Assembly: GCA_907163375.1 (NCBI GenBank)
Contig: CAJQUW010007240.1
Location: 682,001-746,000 of the forward strand
From: Prostheceraeus crozeri
Taxonomy: Eukaryota; Platyhelminthes; Polycladida; Euryleptidae
Reading direction: 5' to 3'
DNA: 64,000 nt
Shown here: positions 62,658 through 64,000 of the stretch, piece after piece
Layout: each line of letters starts with the position of its first letter
How positions within the stretch are numbered: position 1 is the first letter of the stretch
Notes under the pieces: model-generated
What the model was told of the DNA's origin: nothing
What the model saw: only the letters and a program-made list of their open reading frames with translations
The model's database searches: none
Translations under genes and position numbers: made by a program

Positions 62658-62740
62658 CCTCAGGACCTTTGGTTCTATCGGCTAAAGCCTCAGGACCTTT
62701 GGTCCGATCAGCTAAAGCCTCTGAACAAGGTTCTATTCGG
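62658..62740. repeat. Hairpin array before the PLA2-integrase gene, element B
   Basis: AGGACC-TTT-GGTCC-type hairpins and GGCT-AAA-GCC repeats (TCGGCTAAAGCCTCAGGACC) occur twice, followed by GAACA-AGG-TTC. Element A has a single simple hairpin here, so the array grew in B, as the one at 12013-12150 did in A. Confidence 0.75.
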
Positions 62741-62765
62741 TAAAACTTTTATTTTATCTTTTAAA

Positions 62766-64000
62766 ATGAATTCTACAAATTCCAAAAAATTAATTAAATT
62801 AAAAATTGCTAATTTAGATTTATTAAATTATCTATTAAACAAAAATAAAAACTCAAATTGTAAAATTAATGAAGGTAACGACATACAAAAAACATTAGAA
62901 AACTTTCCTGGATTTATTTGGAGTAAATATTCGAAAGAAAAACATCTTCCCGGTCATTCGTATACTGGTCCAGGAACTCGATTAGATATAAGACTAGATG
63001 AGAATAATAATCCAAAACCAGGTGAAGAACCAATAAATAGAGTAGATGCCGCAGCTTACAGGCATGATTTAGATTATCGAAATTATGACCTAAGTTCTCG
63101 TCATGTAGCTGATAGGAAAATGATTCAAGAATTAGATAGTATTCAAAATCCTTCCTTTAGAGAAAAAATTGAAAGAATGTTTGTTAAGAAAGCTTTACAA
63201 GCAAAAATATTATTCGGTCAGGGTTTAAATGAAACGACAGCAAAGCTGTCTGAGAGCAACGCTCGAACCTACGAGTCTGAAATGTCGAATGACCTAGGAC
63301 GCTATGCGTCCGAAATTCATAAAGAATATAGAAGGCCTAAATATTTATTGAAAGTAAAAGTATTTAATAAAGATGATATTTGGAGTGCTGATCTTATTCA
63401 TATGCCGAATGATTCTGATTATAAATACGCATTGACCGTTATAGATTTATATACACGATACGCTTGGGTAAAGCCTTTAAAAAATAAAAGTGGTCTATCA
63501 GTTAAATATGCGTTTGAAGAAATCTTTAAAGAAAGTAAGAGAAAGCCAAGGAAATTGTTTGTTGATAAAGGGTCGGAATTTTATAACCGAAACGTTCAGC
63601 CACTATTTGAAACTGTTTATTCAACTGAAAATGCAGGGAAGGCCGTAGTGATAGAAAGATTCAATAGATCATTAAAAAATAAAATTTTTTAGAAATTTAC
63701 TGAGCGAGGAAATCAGAAATGGTTGAAGATATTACCAGGAATTGTAGAGCAGTACAATAATAAAGTTCATTCAGGTATTGAAGAAACCCCAAAGAATGCT
63801 TCTGACGACCATGATTTAATCCGAAAGAAAATATTCGAAAATAATTATTCAAATGAGAGTAATCCGAATTTGCAGAAACTTAAGCCGAAATTTAAAATTG
63901 GTGATAGAGTTAGAATATTTAAGTATAAGAATAAATTTGAAAAAGGCTTCGTTGGCTATTGGACTAAAGAAATATTTGAAGTTTGTAAAATAAATCAAAC
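62766..64000 (+). pseudogene. Element B: phospholipase A2-integrase fusion copy (cut by edge)
   Basis: Counterpart of 14931-16280. The PLA2 block (HSYTGPGT, DAAAYRHDLDY) and integrase blocks (SADLIHM, VDKGSEF, VIERFNR) are in one frame in the open part. Broken, about one break before the edge. The linker differs from element A: one SESNART unit plus a different stretch (SEMSNDLGRYASEI), showing that the linker is the variable part of the fusion. Confidence 0.85.

Larger units (their letters stand above)
49075..64000 (+). mobile_element. Element B: second copy of the element A family
   Basis: It has the same gene order and strand layout as element A, with most genes recognisable by near-identical blocks. 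It begins with the tip AGTAATGGGCAAAAGAC at 49075 inside the LINE, and the window ends inside its integrase domain, so the right repeat, protease and target duplication cannot be seen. It is broken, with more than ten breaks spread over most genes, while the major capsid frame and the small glycine-rich protein are still open. By eye the two copies are very similar, so they descend from a recent common ancestor, with B accumulating damage for longer or under less constraint. Confidence 0.9.

Overview
The window looks like AT-rich nuclear DNA of an invertebrate animal. I see no bacterial gene organisation, and the stretches between the large elements hold decayed LINEs, Penelope-like fragments, small DNA-transposon debris and microsatellites. 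I cannot name the species. No clear host gene is visible, except possibly an open frame running off the left edge (1-528, minus).

Three large virus-like elements of the Polinton/Maverick (adintovirus-like) class fill most of the window. Element A (about 1143-17568) carries membrane and virion-type proteins, a penton-like protein, packaging ATPase, protein-primed PolB, a possible clamp, a fibre-like coiled coil, two small hydrophobic virion-type proteins, a major capsid protein, a phospholipase A2/integrase fusion and an adenain-type protease. It is nearly whole, with about three breaks, all seen in polB. Element B (49075 to the right edge) is a second copy of the same family in the same orientation. 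It is more decayed (more than ten breaks) and cut by the window edge. Element C (32608-48405) is a different family. It has Polinton-type ends (5'-AG tips, long inverted repeats, an imperfect 6-bp target duplication) and its own polB, but instead of visible capsid genes it carries a TATA-binding-protein-like gene, a DEDD-type exonuclease-like gene, duplicated unknown genes and three stand-alone relatives of the domain fused in front of its polB.

Layout: 1-1142 unassigned, with an edge frame; 1143-17568 element A; 17569-32607 an old-repeat graveyard (LINE reverse transcriptase and endonuclease pieces, Penelope GIY-YIG and RT pieces, two possible hAT-type non-autonomous elements, microsatellites); 32608-48405 element C, inserted in a minus-strand LINE; 48406-49074 the rest of that LINE; 49075-64000 element B, inserted in the same LINE.

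The most unusual signal is a family of tiny GC-rich double hairpins scattered through elements A and B. Each is two perfect short palindromes with three-base loops. They lie after stop codons and also inside genes as in-frame insertions, and they are present in one copy and absent from the other at several sites. They resemble the double-hairpin elements of fungal mitochondria and the palindromic elements of Rickettsia. I know of no description of them in Polintons. All family calls were made by eye from the sequence, with no database search.
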